64,000 bases of DNA from Sunxiuqinia elliptica (lineage in GTDB: Bacteria; Bacteroidota; Bacteroidia; Bacteroidales; Prolixibacteraceae). The translations under genes and the position numbers were made by a program. The notes under the pieces were generated by a model. The model had not been told where the DNA came from. It was given only the letters and a program-made list of their open reading frames with translations, and made no database searches. Shown here piece by piece: positions 42,898-51,898 of the stretch; position 1 is the first letter of the stretch, and each line of letters opens with the position of its first letter. The stretch is taken from the NCBI RefSeq assembly GCF_900113005.1, contig NZ_FONW01000002.1, positions 434,001-498,000 of the forward strand, in the 5' to 3' direction.

Positions 42898-45282
42898 GAG
42901 AAAAAACATATACTGTCTTTGCGTCTTTGTGTGAGCTGTTTAAAAAATAACAAGAAGTCTTTTGTTGTGCTACTTCTTTTGTTTTTGCTGTCCCTCGTTT
43001 GGTGGTTTAGCTTGCCGTCGCCGTTGTTTTCTGATCCTACCTCCACGGTCATTGAAAGTCGTACAGGGGAGCTTTTGGGCGCACATATCGCCAAAGATGG
43101 CCAATGGCGTTTCCCGGAGGTTAAGGCGGTACCGGAGAAGTATAAAACCTGTTTGTTAACCTTTGAAGATCGTTATTTTTACTACCATCCCGGGTTTAAT
43201 CCGGTTTCGCTGGGACGGGCACTGATCCAAAATATTCGGAATGGGCGAGTGGTTAGCGGAGGAAGTACGATAACCATGCAGCTGATTCGCCTATCGCGGA
43301 AGGGGAAAGCCCGAACGATGAGTCAAAAGCTGATTGAGTTATCGTTAGCCATACGGGCAGAACTCTCTTATTCCAAAGAGGAGTTGCTTCGGTTGTATGC
43401 ATCCAATGCGCCATTTGGCGGAAATGTGGTTGGCCTTGATGCTGCTGCCTGGCGCTATTTTGGAAGAAATGCGGCAGACCTTTCATGGGGGGAATCCGCA
43501 ATGCTAGCCGTCTTGCCCAATGCCCCTTCATTGATCTATCCGGGAAAGAAAAACAACTTGCTGCTACAAAAGCGGAATCGCTTGCTCGACTTGCTTTACG
43601 AAAACGGGAAACTGGATGAAACGACATTGGAATTAGCCAAGTTGGAGCCTTTGCCCGAGAAAGTATATGCTTTGCCTCAAGTGGCTCCCCATTTGATGAA
43701 TCGTACTTTAGCTGAGCACAATGGCGAGCGGGTGATCACCACAATTGATGCTGACTTGCAGCAGCATGTAAACGATTTGGTGCGGCAGCATTTGGTAAAA
43801 CTCCGTGCCAATGAGATTCACAATGCAGCTGTGTTGGTGTTGAATGCCGCCTCAGGAGAAGCGCTGGCCTATGTTGGTAACTCCCCGGATGTGGCTGAAG
43901 GACAACATGGAGAGCAAGTGGACATTATTGGGGCTCCCCGGAGTTCCGGAAGTATTTTAAAACCGTTTCTTTATGCCGCCATGCAGGATGACGGGCGGAT
44001 ATTGCCCCATACGTTGGTGGCGGATGTGCCAACCCAGATTGGTGGCTTTAGTCCTCAAAATTTTAATTTAAGCTACGAAGGCGCTGTCCCGGCATCCAAA
44101 GCTTTGTCCAAGTCTCTCAATATTCCGGTTGTTCGAATGTTGCGTGACTATGGTGTTGAACGCTTTTATTCGCTTCTGAAGGATTTACACTTTTCAACCT
44201 TGAACCGCCCTGCGGATCATTATGGGTTGTCTCTTATTTTGGGAGGTGCAGAAGTTAATCTGTGGGATTTGGCGGGTGCTTATTCATCGATGGCCCGTTT
44301 ACTGATTCATTACGAAGAAAATGATGGTCGAAGTTTTAAAGATGACTTTCGGCAACCAAGTTATTTGCCAGCAGTTTATTCAGACGAGGAAGCATTGAAA
44401 AAGCCTATTTCTGCGGGTGCGTCGTGGTTAACCATGGAGGCGCTCATGCAGGTCAATCGGCCGGATGAAGAATCGGGTTGGGAGTCGTTTTCTTCGTCGC
44501 GGGAAGTTGCATGGAAAACCGGAACCAGCTTTGGCTTTCGTGATGGTTGGGCGGTAGGGCTCGATCGGAATTTTGTGGTTGCGGTTTGGTGTGGGAATGC
44601 CGATGGCGAAGGTCGTCCAGGACTGACCGGTACTTCAGCTGCTGCTCCCCTGATGTTTGACGTGTTTAATTTATTGCCGGCTGGGAAATGGTTCACTCAA
44701 CCTGTTGATGAAATGGAGCAAATTCCGGTTTGTGCGACCAGTGGTCATCGTGTTGGACCGTATTGTGAGCAAACGGATTCGGTTTTGATTATGCGAAAGG
44801 GATTAACGACTTCTGCCTGTCCCTATCATCGTTTGGTTCATCTCGATCCAACAGGGCAGTTTCAGGTAACGGGTAAGTGCCTGTCGGTGGATGAGATGAA
44901 GCATCAATCCTGGTTTGTTTTGCCTCCGGCCATGGAATGGTATTACAAACAACGCAATCCGTTTTATCGGTCGTTACCTCCATTTATGCCGGGCTGCTCC
45001 AATGAGGTTCAGGCGGTGATGGAAATGATTTATCCGCGGGAGAATAACCAGGTGTTTGTGCCTGTGCAGTTGGATGGAACTCCCGGGCAAGTTATTTTAG
45101 AGGCAGCACATGCCTCTTCAAAGGCCATTGTATATTGGCATCTCGATGAGCAGTACTTGGGGCAAACCTCGGGCCTTCATCAGATGCCGGTTCGTCCGCA
45201 ACCCGGTGTTCATCGGGTGACCTTAATTGACGACCAGGGAAATGTGTTTCAATTGCGCTTGCAGGTTGCTGCGAAGGAGTAG
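42889..45282 (+). CDS. pbpC: Penicillin-binding protein 1C (glycosyltransferase/transpeptidase)
   Basis: 797-residue bifunctional peptidoglycan synthase in the inner membrane. One TM helix at about 27-42 (VVLLLLFLLSLVWWF). GT51 domain: FEDRYFYYHPGFNP and SGGSTITMQLIRL, with the catalytic Glu in the first motif. Transpeptidase: Ser355-x-x-Lys358 in SSGSILKPFLYA, SKSLN, and KTG in WKTGTSFGFRD. C-terminal BiPBP_C domain follows residue about 690. The association with the macroglobulin gene is a known pairing thought to repair and defend damaged envelope. The N-terminal 22 residues, before the TM helix, look derived from the adjacent repeat (see finding). No internal Met gives an alternative start. 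Confidence 0.94.
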   Translation: MKKEKKHILSLRLCVSCLKNNKKSFVVLLLLFLLSLVWWFSLPSPLFSDPTSTVIESRTGELLGAHIAKDGQWRFPEVKAVPEKYKTCLLTFEDRYFYYHPGFNPVSLGRALIQNIRNGRVVSGGSTITMQLIRLSRKGKARTMSQKLIELSLAIRAELSYSKEELLRLYASNAPFGGNVVGLDAAAWRYFGRNAADLSWGESAMLAVLPNAPSLIYPGKKNNLLLQKRNRLLDLLYENGKLDETTLELAKLEPLPEKVYALPQVAPHLMNRTLAEHNGERVITTIDADLQQHVNDLVRQHLVKLRANEIHNAAVLVLNAASGEALAYVGNSPDVAEGQHGEQVDIIGAPRSSGSILKPFLYAAMQDDGRILPHTLVADVPTQIGGFSPQNFNLSYEGAVPASKALSKSLNIPVVRMLRDYGVERFYSLLKDLHFSTLNRPADHYGLSLILGGAEVNLWDLAGAYSSMARLLIHYEENDGRSFKDDFRQPSYLPAVYSDEEALKKPISAGASWLTMEALMQVNRPDEESGWESFSSSREVAWKTGTSFGFRDGWAVGLDRNFVVAVWCGNADGEGRPGLTGTSAAAPLMFDVFNLLPAGKWFTQPVDEMEQIPVCATSGHRVGPYCEQTDSVLIMRKGLTTSACPYHRLVHLDPTGQFQVTGKCLSVDEMKHQSWFVLPPAMEWYYKQRNPFYRSLPPFMPGCSNEVQAVMEMIYPRENNQVFVPVQLDGTPGQVILEAAHASSKAIVYWHLDEQYLGQTSGLHQMPVRPQPGVHRVTLIDDQGNVFQLRLQVAAKE

Positions 45283-45298
45283 GTTTGAGGCTGCTTGA

Positions 45299-45964
45299 TC
45301 AATAGATTGAATACCCAGACATGAGTGTCGATAACTGCTTGGGTTTGTAGTAAATCTTTCGTTTGTACTTTTTGTATTTCTCCGACACCCGATCATCCTT
45401 CAATACATATTCTGAAAACTCCTTGACTTGATGTCCAAGTCCATGTGCAATTGTTATTTCATCTACTTTGCGCTCCAGCTTTTTCCGAAACGGATGAAAA
45501 AGGTAGCCTATTCCTGTCAGGATAATACCTCCGGCAGTTTTTTCTTTGTAATCAACAATGTGGGCTAACTCATGGCCAATAATTCCAACTTGAGCGTTGA
45601 AAGGAACATCGCTCAGGAGCAATCCTTTTTCATTTTTAACATTGTTGTCAATGAAAATTCGGTAAGTCCGTTTGGCTTTTTTTTGAAACAGAAAGCCCAA
45701 AGCTGGTCGTGATGCCATCGTTGTTTTGATGTCTTTGCGGACAAACTCAATTCGAGTACCTTTTAGTTCCGGGAAATAACTCATTGCGATCATCGCTTCT
45801 TTTTGGTAGCTTTCGTCAAGTTTTTTGTGTTCGTATTCTTTGCTGAATAGTTCTTGGCGGCGAATATTGACCGAATCACGAAAGAAGCGGGGCACTGGAT
45901 CCGGAAGAAAAGCCAGGCAGTGTAGGCTAAACAAGCTGAAAATGATGATCAAGGAGTACTTCAT
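45299..45964 (-). CDS. Secreted HExxH metallopeptidase-like protein
   Basis: 221 residues, start ATG 45964 chosen because it begins a signal peptide (MKYSLIIIFSLFSLHCLAF). The zinc motif HELAH sits in GIIGHELAHIVDYKEK, near residue 140, with a downstream helix ERKVDEITIAHGLG that could give the third ligand (Glu). I do not recognise a named family; gluzincin-type fold is inferred from the motif. The gene is convergent with pbpC, 16 nt away. Confidence 0.65.
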   Translation of the reverse strand: MKYSLIIIFSLFSLHCLAFLPDPVPRFFRDSVNIRRQELFSKEYEHKKLDESYQKEAMIAMSYFPELKGTRIEFVRKDIKTTMASRPALGFLFQKKAKRTYRIFIDNNVKNEKGLLLSDVPFNAQVGIIGHELAHIVDYKEKTAGGIILTGIGYLFHPFRKKLERKVDEITIAHGLGHQVKEFSEYVLKDDRVSEKYKKYKRKIYYKPKQLSTLMSGYSIY

Positions 45965-46117
45965 GGGATGCGAAACTAATGAATAAGAAGTGGGATTCCA
46001 AGTTTTTAGCAGGAGGCTGAATTGGTAAGGAAACAGCCTTTTGAGCATTAGCTAATTAAAACGAGAATAAATAGCTATGTGTTTGTTAGTTTATAGTAAA
46101 TAACATGAAGGCTTTTT

Positions 46118-46125
46118 TAATTTTG
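46118..46125 (+). promoter_or_regulatory. Putative -7 promoter element of ppa
   Basis: TAATTTTG fits TAnnTTTG, 73 nt before the chosen ppa start. It lies just ahead of the alternative start 46127, favouring the downstream ATG as the real one. Confidence 0.4.
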
Positions 46126-46198
46126 CATGAAAAATGAGTTCCTCCAAAACATTTTAGCATTTGCGAGGTTTAACTGTTTAATTGATAAAGAAAATAAT

Positions 46199-46864
46199 AT
46201 GGTAGACAAATTATCTGATCCTATCGGCCGATTGATGGGATTACGTTATAAGTCGCATCCTTGGCATGGAATCTATATCGGGAAAGATGCTCCTGAAAAA
46301 GTAACCGCATTTATTGAAGTTGTACCAACTGATACGGTGAAGTATGAAATTGATAAAGACAGTGGATACTTAAGGTTGGATCGCCCTCAAAAATATTCCA
46401 ATGTTATTCCTGCTCTTTATGGTTTTATTCCGCAAACTTTTTGTGGCGATGAAGTTGGCGAATTTTGCATGCAAAAAACAGGAAAAGAAGGAATTAAAGG
46501 AGATGGTGATCCAATTGATATTTGTGTCTTGACTGAAAAGGACATTACACATGGCGACATTTTGGTTCATGCACGTCCTATTGGTGGTTTTCGGATGATC
46601 GATGGAAATGAAGCCGATGACAAAATTATTGCAGTATTAAGCAATGATGTTGTTTACGACACTTACAAAGATATTACTGATCTTCCGTCGATTGTAATTG
46701 AGCGGTTGAAGCACTATTTTTTGACATACAAAGATATGCCAGGTCGAAATAAAGATACCGAAATTACCCATACCTACGGGGTGGATGAGGCAATTGAGGT
46801 AATCAAACATTCTGTTAGTGATTATCAAAAGCGATTTGACAACTTGGGAAAACTAATGTATTAG
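46199..46864 (+). CDS. ppa: Inorganic pyrophosphatase (family I)
   Basis: Hydrolyses pyrophosphate to phosphate, pulling biosynthetic reactions forward. 221 residues from ATG 46199 (MVDKLSDPIGRLMGLR); the longer frame from 46127 begins almost at the promoter -7 element and is unlikely. Metal-binding acidic motif GDGDPIDICVL is the PPase signature (DxDPxD), with KYEIDKDSGYLRLDR and YGFIPQTFCGDE around the active site. The insertion-rich length exceeds E. coli Ppa (about 175), as in Bacteroidota homologues. Followed by a strong terminator. Confidence 0.95.
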   Translation: MVDKLSDPIGRLMGLRYKSHPWHGIYIGKDAPEKVTAFIEVVPTDTVKYEIDKDSGYLRLDRPQKYSNVIPALYGFIPQTFCGDEVGEFCMQKTGKEGIKGDGDPIDICVLTEKDITHGDILVHARPIGGFRMIDGNEADDKIIAVLSNDVVYDTYKDITDLPSIVIERLKHYFLTYKDMPGRNKDTEITHTYGVDEAIEVIKHSVSDYQKRFDNLGKLMY

Positions 46865-46866
46865 CA

Positions 46867-46904
46867 AAACCAAAAAGTCCGGTTTTAACCGGACTTTTTG
46901 GTTT
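46867..46904. terminator. Bidirectional terminator between ppa and folA
   Basis: AACCAAAAAGTCCGGTT / AACCGGACTTTTTGGTT stem with a 2-nt loop. Serves convergent ppa and the thyA-folA unit. Confidence 0.92.
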
Positions 46905-46912
46905 TATAGTAG

Positions 46913-47407
46913 TTACTTTCTTACCAGGTTAATGTAGGAATAGTCAAAGCCATTTTTATCATCGTGAAAGTCTTCTCGACTTTCTTGTTCCCAATTGTTG
47001 TAGTCAATTTCCGGGAAATAAACATCCGCTTCAAAATCCTGATGGACGACCGTCAAATAAAGTTTGTTGGCCATTGGGTAAAACTGCTTGTAAATCATAC
47101 CACCGCCAATGATGAATGCTTCTTTTTCATCTTTAACTTTTTCGATCGCAGCTTCTAGTGACGAAACAACTTCACATCCTTCAAAATGATCATCAGCCTG
47201 GTCGCTGATAACAATATGGCGACGATTGGGTAAAGGCCATTTGGGAAGCGAAAGCAAAGTGTTACGTCCCATAATAATGGTGTGTCCCGAGGTGATATCC
47301 TTAAAGTGCTTTAAATCGTTGGGTAGATGAAATAGCAGGTCATTGTTCTTTCCAATCGCGAAGTTTTGAGCAATGGCAACAATGATTGAAATATTTTTAT
47401 GTGTCAT
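46913..47407 (-). CDS. folA: Dihydrofolate reductase
   Basis: Reduces dihydrofolate to tetrahydrofolate with NADPH, regenerating the cofactor consumed by ThyA. 164 residues from ATG 47407 (MTHKNISIIVAIAQNFAIG). Substrate-binding Asp45-equivalent is Asp in PNDLKHFKDIT; IIMGRNTLLSLP and EAFIIGGGMIYKQFYP are NADPH contacts. The longer frame from 47476 lies inside the thyA coding end, so I reject it. Thirteen nt downstream of thyA, a classic thyA-folA operon. Confidence 0.95.
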   Translation of the reverse strand: MTHKNISIIVAIAQNFAIGKNNDLLFHLPNDLKHFKDITSGHTIIMGRNTLLSLPKWPLPNRRHIVISDQADDHFEGCEVVSSLEAAIEKVKDEKEAFIIGGGMIYKQFYPMANKLYLTVVHQDFEADVYFPEIDYNNWEQESREDFHDDKNGFDYSYINLVRK

Positions 47408-47420
47408 AAACTTGCGTGTT

Positions 47421-48215
47421 TTATACGGCAACTTTTCCCGGAATATGGGGATGGGCTTCGTAGTTTTGTAATTCAAAGTCTTCGTATTTAAAGTCGAAAA
47501 TCGAACTTACTTCAGGATTGATTTTCATTTGCGGGAGTTTTTTGGGCTCCCTTGTTAGCTGAAGTTTTACTTGCTCCAAGTGGTTTTGGTAGATGTGTAC
47601 ATCGCCACCAGTCCAAACAAATTCACCGGGATTGAGTCCGGTAACCTGTGCCATCATCATCGTTAGCAGTGCGTACGATGCGATGTTGAAAGGAACTCCC
47701 AGGAAAACATCGCAACTGCGTTGGTATAACTGACAGCTCAATTTCCCATCAGCTACATAAAACTGAAAAAGCAAATGGCAAGGAGGAAGGTTCATTTTAT
47801 CCAACTCGCCAACATTCCAGGCGCTAACAATCAGTCTTCGTGAATCTGGATTGGTTTTGATGGCATGAACGACTTCTGAAATTTGATCGATTTGTTTTCC
47901 TTCAGGCGTTGGCCAGGAGCGCCACTGATAGCCATAAATATGACCTAAATCGCCATCTTTGTTGGCCCATTCATTCCAAATACGGACTCCCTTTTCCTTG
48001 AGGGTGTTATTGTTGGTATCTCCAGCTAAAAACCAAAGTAATTCATGAATAATGGATTTTAGGTGAAGTTTTTTGGTGGTTAAAACAGGAAAACCATCTT
48101 CTAAATTAAAGCGCATTTGGTGGCCAAACACACTCACCGTTCCGGTACCTGTTCGATCGTCTTTTTTTACTCCGTGAGTGGTGACATGATTCAGTAAATC
48201 AAGGTATTGCTTCAT
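47421..48215 (-). CDS. thyA: Thymidylate synthase (ThyA)
   Basis: Methylates dUMP to dTMP using methylenetetrahydrofolate. 264 residues, standard length. Catalytic Cys in [14 protein letters not shown]; substrate-binding [17 protein letters not shown] and the N-terminal [17 protein letters not shown] are diagnostic. First gene of the thyA-folA unit. Confidence 0.97.
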   Translation of the reverse strand: MKQYLDLLNHVTTHGVKKDDRTGTGTVSVFGHQMRFNLEDGFPVLTTKKLHLKSIIHELLWFLAGDTNNNTLKEKGVRIWNEWANKDGDLGHIYGYQWRSWPTPEGKQIDQISEVVHAIKTNPDSRRLIVSAWNVGELDKMNLPPCHLLFQFYVADGKLSCQLYQRSCDVFLGVPFNIASYALLTMMMAQVTGLNPGEFVWTGGDVHIYQNHLEQVKLQLTREPKKLPQMKINPEVSSIFDFKYEDFELQNYEAHPHIPGKVAV

Positions 48216-48327
48216 GATAAATATTCGAGCGAAATTAATTCAATGTGAAATTTTAATGGGGCAAGTTAAGCTTTTTGATTGAATAGGGAAAACGATTTTT
48301 TTTAACAAGCTGAGTCATATTTCATAA

Positions 48328-48358
48328 AAAGAGCGCAAGCCAGCTGGCTCACGCTCTT
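48328..48358 (-). terminator. Terminator downstream of sugar-binding lipoprotein
   Basis: AAAGAGCG...CGCTCTTT outer stem enclosing the perfect AGCCAGCTGGCT palindrome. Minus-strand downstream sequence is T-rich (complement of 48318-48327). Confidence 0.75.
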
Positions 48359-48380
48359 TCGCAAAATGACCGGTACGGTA

Positions 48381-49376
48381 TCATTCAAATACTTCCTGTT
48401 CGGCTACAAAACCTTCAGAAATTACGGTCATTCGTATGTTTTGTTTGTTAACAACTTGTCCTTCCAATAAAATTGCAGGAACTAGTCGGTGTCCATTGTT
48501 GACCGTGAAGCTCATGTTGTCACTAGGATCTTTGCCTTTAGCCATTTTGACCGAAGCAATCGCAGCATTGAAGGCTAATGATTCCAATGGTTTGTAAATC
48601 GTAATGGTCTGATTACCAAAAACAATATTCCGAATGGCATTGATGTCAGCATCTTGTCCGGCGACCAATACTTTACCTTCCAGATTGTGTTCGTGAAGCG
48701 CTTCGATCGCTCCGCTGGCCAAGGCATCGTTAGCGGCAATAATAGCATCAAGCTTGATGCTGTCTTGCAGTAGTTTTTTGGTTACGTCATAACCTTCCTC
48801 AGGAACCCACTCTTTAACAAAAGTGTTTGATACAATGTTAATGTCTCCTTTGTCAATCAGTGGTTGTAGTACATTCATCCATCCCAGATAAAGTTGAATG
48901 GAGTTGTTGTCTTTAGTTGGGCCGCCAATGAGAGCATAATTCCCTTCGGGTTGTGCTTTGGTAATAAAATTGGCTTGCTTTTCACCAATTTGAATGTTGT
49001 CCGTTGAAATGTAGAAATCCAGATCACAATCCCAGATTAAGCGGTCGTAGGCTAGTACTGGGATGCGTGTTTTTTTAGCTGTCTTGACGATTCCCGCCGC
49101 AACGGTTTTATCAACCGGGATAATAACGAGAACGTCAATTCCTTCATTGATTAAGTCAAGTGCCTGCTGAAACTGAACAGAAGCATCGGAATCCGCTACT
49201 TTTACAATAACAGAACCTCCCAGGTCATTCACTTTTTCAACAAACAGGTCTCTGTCCTTTGCCCATCTTTCGCGCTCTGTTGTGTCCATCAAAAGTCCTA
49301 TGACAGGATTGGTGTTGCAACCGGAAAAAAGAAAGATCAACAAGAAAAATCCGAAAATTACGTTGATGTGTTTCAT
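48381..49376 (-). CDS. Orphan XylF-like sugar-binding lipoprotein
   Basis: 331 residues of periplasmic-binding-protein type I fold, closest to xylose/ribose-binding proteins (GLLMDTTERERWAKDRD, DVLVIIPVDKTVAAG, IAANDALASGAIEAL, VAGQDAD). It carries a lipobox FSGC at about residue 20, so it is lipid-anchored. No ABC permease or ATPase gene lies beside it, unlike true XylF operons. It could supply a sugar to a distant transporter or feed a sensor kinase's signal. Own terminator downstream; monocistronic. Confidence 0.85.
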   Translation of the reverse strand: MKHINVIFGFFLLIFLFSGCNTNPVIGLLMDTTERERWAKDRDLFVEKVNDLGGSVIVKVADSDASVQFQQALDLINEGIDVLVIIPVDKTVAAGIVKTAKKTRIPVLAYDRLIWDCDLDFYISTDNIQIGEKQANFITKAQPEGNYALIGGPTKDNNSIQLYLGWMNVLQPLIDKGDINIVSNTFVKEWVPEEGYDVTKKLLQDSIKLDAIIAANDALASGAIEALHEHNLEGKVLVAGQDADINAIRNIVFGNQTITIYKPLESLAFNAAIASVKMAKGKDPSDNMSFTVNNGHRLVPAILLEGQVVNKQNIRMTVISEGFVAEQEVFE

Positions 49377-49568
49377 AACGGAAAGTTTTTGAATGATTTA
49401 TATCTATTCAATCATACGTCAACAATCCATTGAACGTTAGGTATTTAAAAGCATGGCATTTGTTGTAACCTTTGAATGCTTTTTCAGCTTTCCCCTTTCA
49501 GTTAATAAAATTAAGTTTATTAAGTGTTGTAAATAAGCTGATTAGCTATCTGTTGGCTGCTTTTGCTT

Positions 49569-51029
49569 TTAGCCTAAAATCATGCCGATAATGGTGGCAG
49601 ACATGAGTGATGCCAGTGTTCCGGCAATTAAGGCAGGCATTCCATAGCGCGACAGCAACACCCGTTTATTGGGAGCTAAAGCACCAATTCCTCCAATTTG
49701 AATCCCAATGGAAGCAAAATTGGCAAAGCCACATAAGATGTAGGTGGCCATGATAATCGATTTTTGCTCGACAAAGGCCCCAGCTGATTTAAGTTCTGAA
49801 AGACTGATATAGCCAATAAACTCTGTTAGAATGAGCTTTTCTCCAAGTAGCCGGCCAACCAGCAAGATATCTTGCGGGTTAACACCAATCAACCACATAA
49901 TGGGCGCGAAAATATAACCGAGCAGAAATTGCAGTGAAAGTTCGGAGAAACGGCCTCCGGTTCCTTGTGCTATGATTTCATTTAAACCAGTCCAGTCACC
50001 AACTTTTCCAAAGATAAAGTTGAACATGGCGATCAAAGCCAAAAAAGCCAACAGCATAGCTCCTACATTAACTGCCAGCCGCAAGCCTTCTGATGTTCCA
50101 TTGGTGATAGCATCCAAAACATTGCTTCCAATGCGGTCTTTACTAACTTCAATATCTTTGTTGACTTTATCGGGATTGGGCACAATAATTTTAGAAAAGA
50201 TAACCGCTCCGGGAGCTGCCATGACAGAAGCTGTTAATAAGTGTTTGGCAAATTCGAGGCGTAAAACAGGATCATTCCCTCCAAGCATCCCGATGTAAGC
50301 AGCCAATACGGCTCCAGCCAATGTGGCCATTCCTCCGGTCATGACCAACATGATTTCGGAGTTGTTCATTTTGGGCAAATAGGCTTTAATCATCAATGGT
50401 GATTCGGTTTGTCCCAAGAAAATATTTCCGGCCACGGAAAGTGCTTCAGCTCCTGATAACTTCATCAGTTTCGTGAAAACCCAGGCAAGTGCCCAAACGA
50501 CACGCTGAATGATGCCCCAGTAAAAAAGCAAGCTGGTTAAGGCTGAAAAGAATATGATGGTGGGCAGAATCTGAAAAGCGAAGATCATTCCAAACTGGCT
50601 GAAATCAACTAAGTTGCCAAATAGAAATTCGCTGCCTACCTTGGTGAAGTCGAGTACTTTTACAAACACTTTCCCAAAGAATTCAAAGCCCGTTCGAACA
50701 AAGGGAACATATAGAACCCCCAGCGCCAATACAATCTGGAAAATCAGCCCAACACCGACTGTTTTCCAAGGAATATTTTTTCGGTCTTTGGAAAGGAGAG
50801 TTCCCAGTCCCACCAAAACCAACATTCCGAGCAGTCCTCTTAAGATGGTCGAAAATTGGAAAGAGCGTTCTTTTGAATGATCAATTAAAATATTGGATGT
50901 TGCACCAGACTGATCCTGTGCAACGGCAACACTTTCCTGAGGAGATGTTTGACTGTTTGAGTAGGAGGTGACAGGAAATGCAGCAAGCATGCAGATAACT
51001 GCAAGCAGCAGGATAAGCAGTCTTTTCAT
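49569..51029 (-). CDS. nupC: Concentrative nucleoside transporter (CNT/NupC family)
   Basis: 486-residue inner-membrane nucleoside/cation symporter. Core signatures: FQILPTIIFFSALTSLLFYW, GNIFLGQTESPLMIKAYLP (QTE-type substrate-binding motif) and VMTGGMATLAGAVLAAYIG. Unusually, an N-terminal signal-like segment (MKRLLILLLAVICMLAA) and about 35 polar residues (SYSNSQTSPQESVAVAQDQ) precede the first core helix. It follows the bifunctional nuclease gene by 14 nt, suggesting linked nucleic-acid degradation and nucleoside uptake. Confidence 0.93.
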   Translation of the reverse strand: MKRLLILLLAVICMLAAFPVTSYSNSQTSPQESVAVAQDQSGATSNILIDHSKERSFQFSTILRGLLGMLVLVGLGTLLSKDRKNIPWKTVGVGLIFQIVLALGVLYVPFVRTGFEFFGKVFVKVLDFTKVGSEFLFGNLVDFSQFGMIFAFQILPTIIFFSALTSLLFYWGIIQRVVWALAWVFTKLMKLSGAEALSVAGNIFLGQTESPLMIKAYLPKMNNSEIMLVMTGGMATLAGAVLAAYIGMLGGNDPVLRLEFAKHLLTASVMAAPGAVIFSKIIVPNPDKVNKDIEVSKDRIGSNVLDAITNGTSEGLRLAVNVGAMLLAFLALIAMFNFIFGKVGDWTGLNEIIAQGTGGRFSELSLQFLLGYIFAPIMWLIGVNPQDILLVGRLLGEKLILTEFIGYISLSELKSAGAFVEQKSIIMATYILCGFANFASIGIQIGGIGALAPNKRVLLSRYGMPALIAGTLASLMSATIIGMILG

Positions 51030-51043
51030 AGTCCGGGTCTTAG

Positions 51044-51628
51044 TTATTTTTTTCGGCGGTTCAGTTCATCCCTGATTTTTGAGGCTCGTTCGTAGTCTTC
51101 ATTGTTAATTGCCTCATTGATCATCTCGTTAAGCTCGTTTTCAGTATAATTTTCAAACTCGCTTTGTGATCCTTGTTTGTTCGACTCTCCTTCAAAATCA
51201 ACAGGGCTTTCTCCTTCTGAGTCCATGACAATTCCTGCCTTTTCCAAAATGGATTCGTTGGTGTAAATCGGGCATTTGAAGCGAAGTGCCAATGCAACGG
51301 CATCCGAGGTGCGCGAGTCAATCCGTACTTCATCATCTCCCAAGGCACAGACCAATTCCGAATAGAAAATACCTTCTTCCAGTTTGTAAATAATTACTTC
51401 CGACACGTTAATGTCAAAAGCGAAGGCCATGTTCTTAAATAGGTCATGTGTTAGTGGGCGGGGAGGTTTTAATCCTTCAAGTTGAATGGCGATGGCTTGA
51501 GCCTCGACAGGCCCGATAATGATTGGAATACGTCGGTCACCATTTTCCTCAGCTAGTACCAATGCGTAAGCTCCCGATTGCGTTTGACTGACAGAGAGTC
51601 CAAGAATGTTCAATTTTTTTTTCTGCAT
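51044..51628 (-). CDS. Bifunctional nuclease family protein (DUF151 + UvrB/C motif)
   Basis: 194 residues. DUF151/BFN domain at 1-130 (IIIGPVEAQAIAIQLEG, RPLTHDLFKNM) and a C-terminal UVR helix-hairpin (NNEDYERASKIRDELNRR), as in UvrB/C and McsA. DUF151 proteins have reported RNase/DNase activity; the UVR motif suggests protein contact. Operon with nupC. Confidence 0.9.
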   Translation of the reverse strand: MQKKKLNILGLSVSQTQSGAYALVLAEENGDRRIPIIIGPVEAQAIAIQLEGLKPPRPLTHDLFKNMAFAFDINVSEVIIYKLEEGIFYSELVCALGDDEVRIDSRTSDAVALALRFKCPIYTNESILEKAGIVMDSEGESPVDFEGESNKQGSQSEFENYTENELNEMINEAINNEDYERASKIRDELNRRKK

Positions 51629-51657
51629 AAAACGAGTACATCAGACATGTATGCAAG

Positions 51658-51665
51658 CAAATATA
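51658..51665 (-). promoter_or_regulatory. Putative -7 promoter element of nuclease-nupC operon
   Basis: Minus-strand TATATTTG fits TAnnTTTG, 30 nt before the start at 51628. Confidence 0.5.
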
Positions 51666-51783
51666 ACAATACTTTTAAGTGTTTCATTAAAAATAAAAGG
51701 TGTTTCTTAAAACAGATGCCGACTTCTTTGTTGTGCGAATTGGGCTAAGGCAATTATATTCAGTTAAAAAACACCTTCAATTC

Positions 51784-51814
51784 TTTGCTGATGACTAAAA
51801 AATATCTACTTTTG
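51784..51814 (+). promoter_or_regulatory. Bacteroidota-type promoter of rplU-rpmA
   Basis: TTTG (51784-51787), 19-nt spacer, TACTTTTG (51807-51814): the clearest match in the window to the sigma-ABfr consensus. Transcription would start about 7 nt after 51814, leaving a leader of about 78 nt before rplU. Confidence 0.75.
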
Positions 51815-51898
51815 CAGTCCAAAGTTTTCGAGTAGGCTCTAAAAAGTGGATAATCAGTGATTTCCCGCCTGCCGGAGGAAATTATAAAAGTATAGAGA

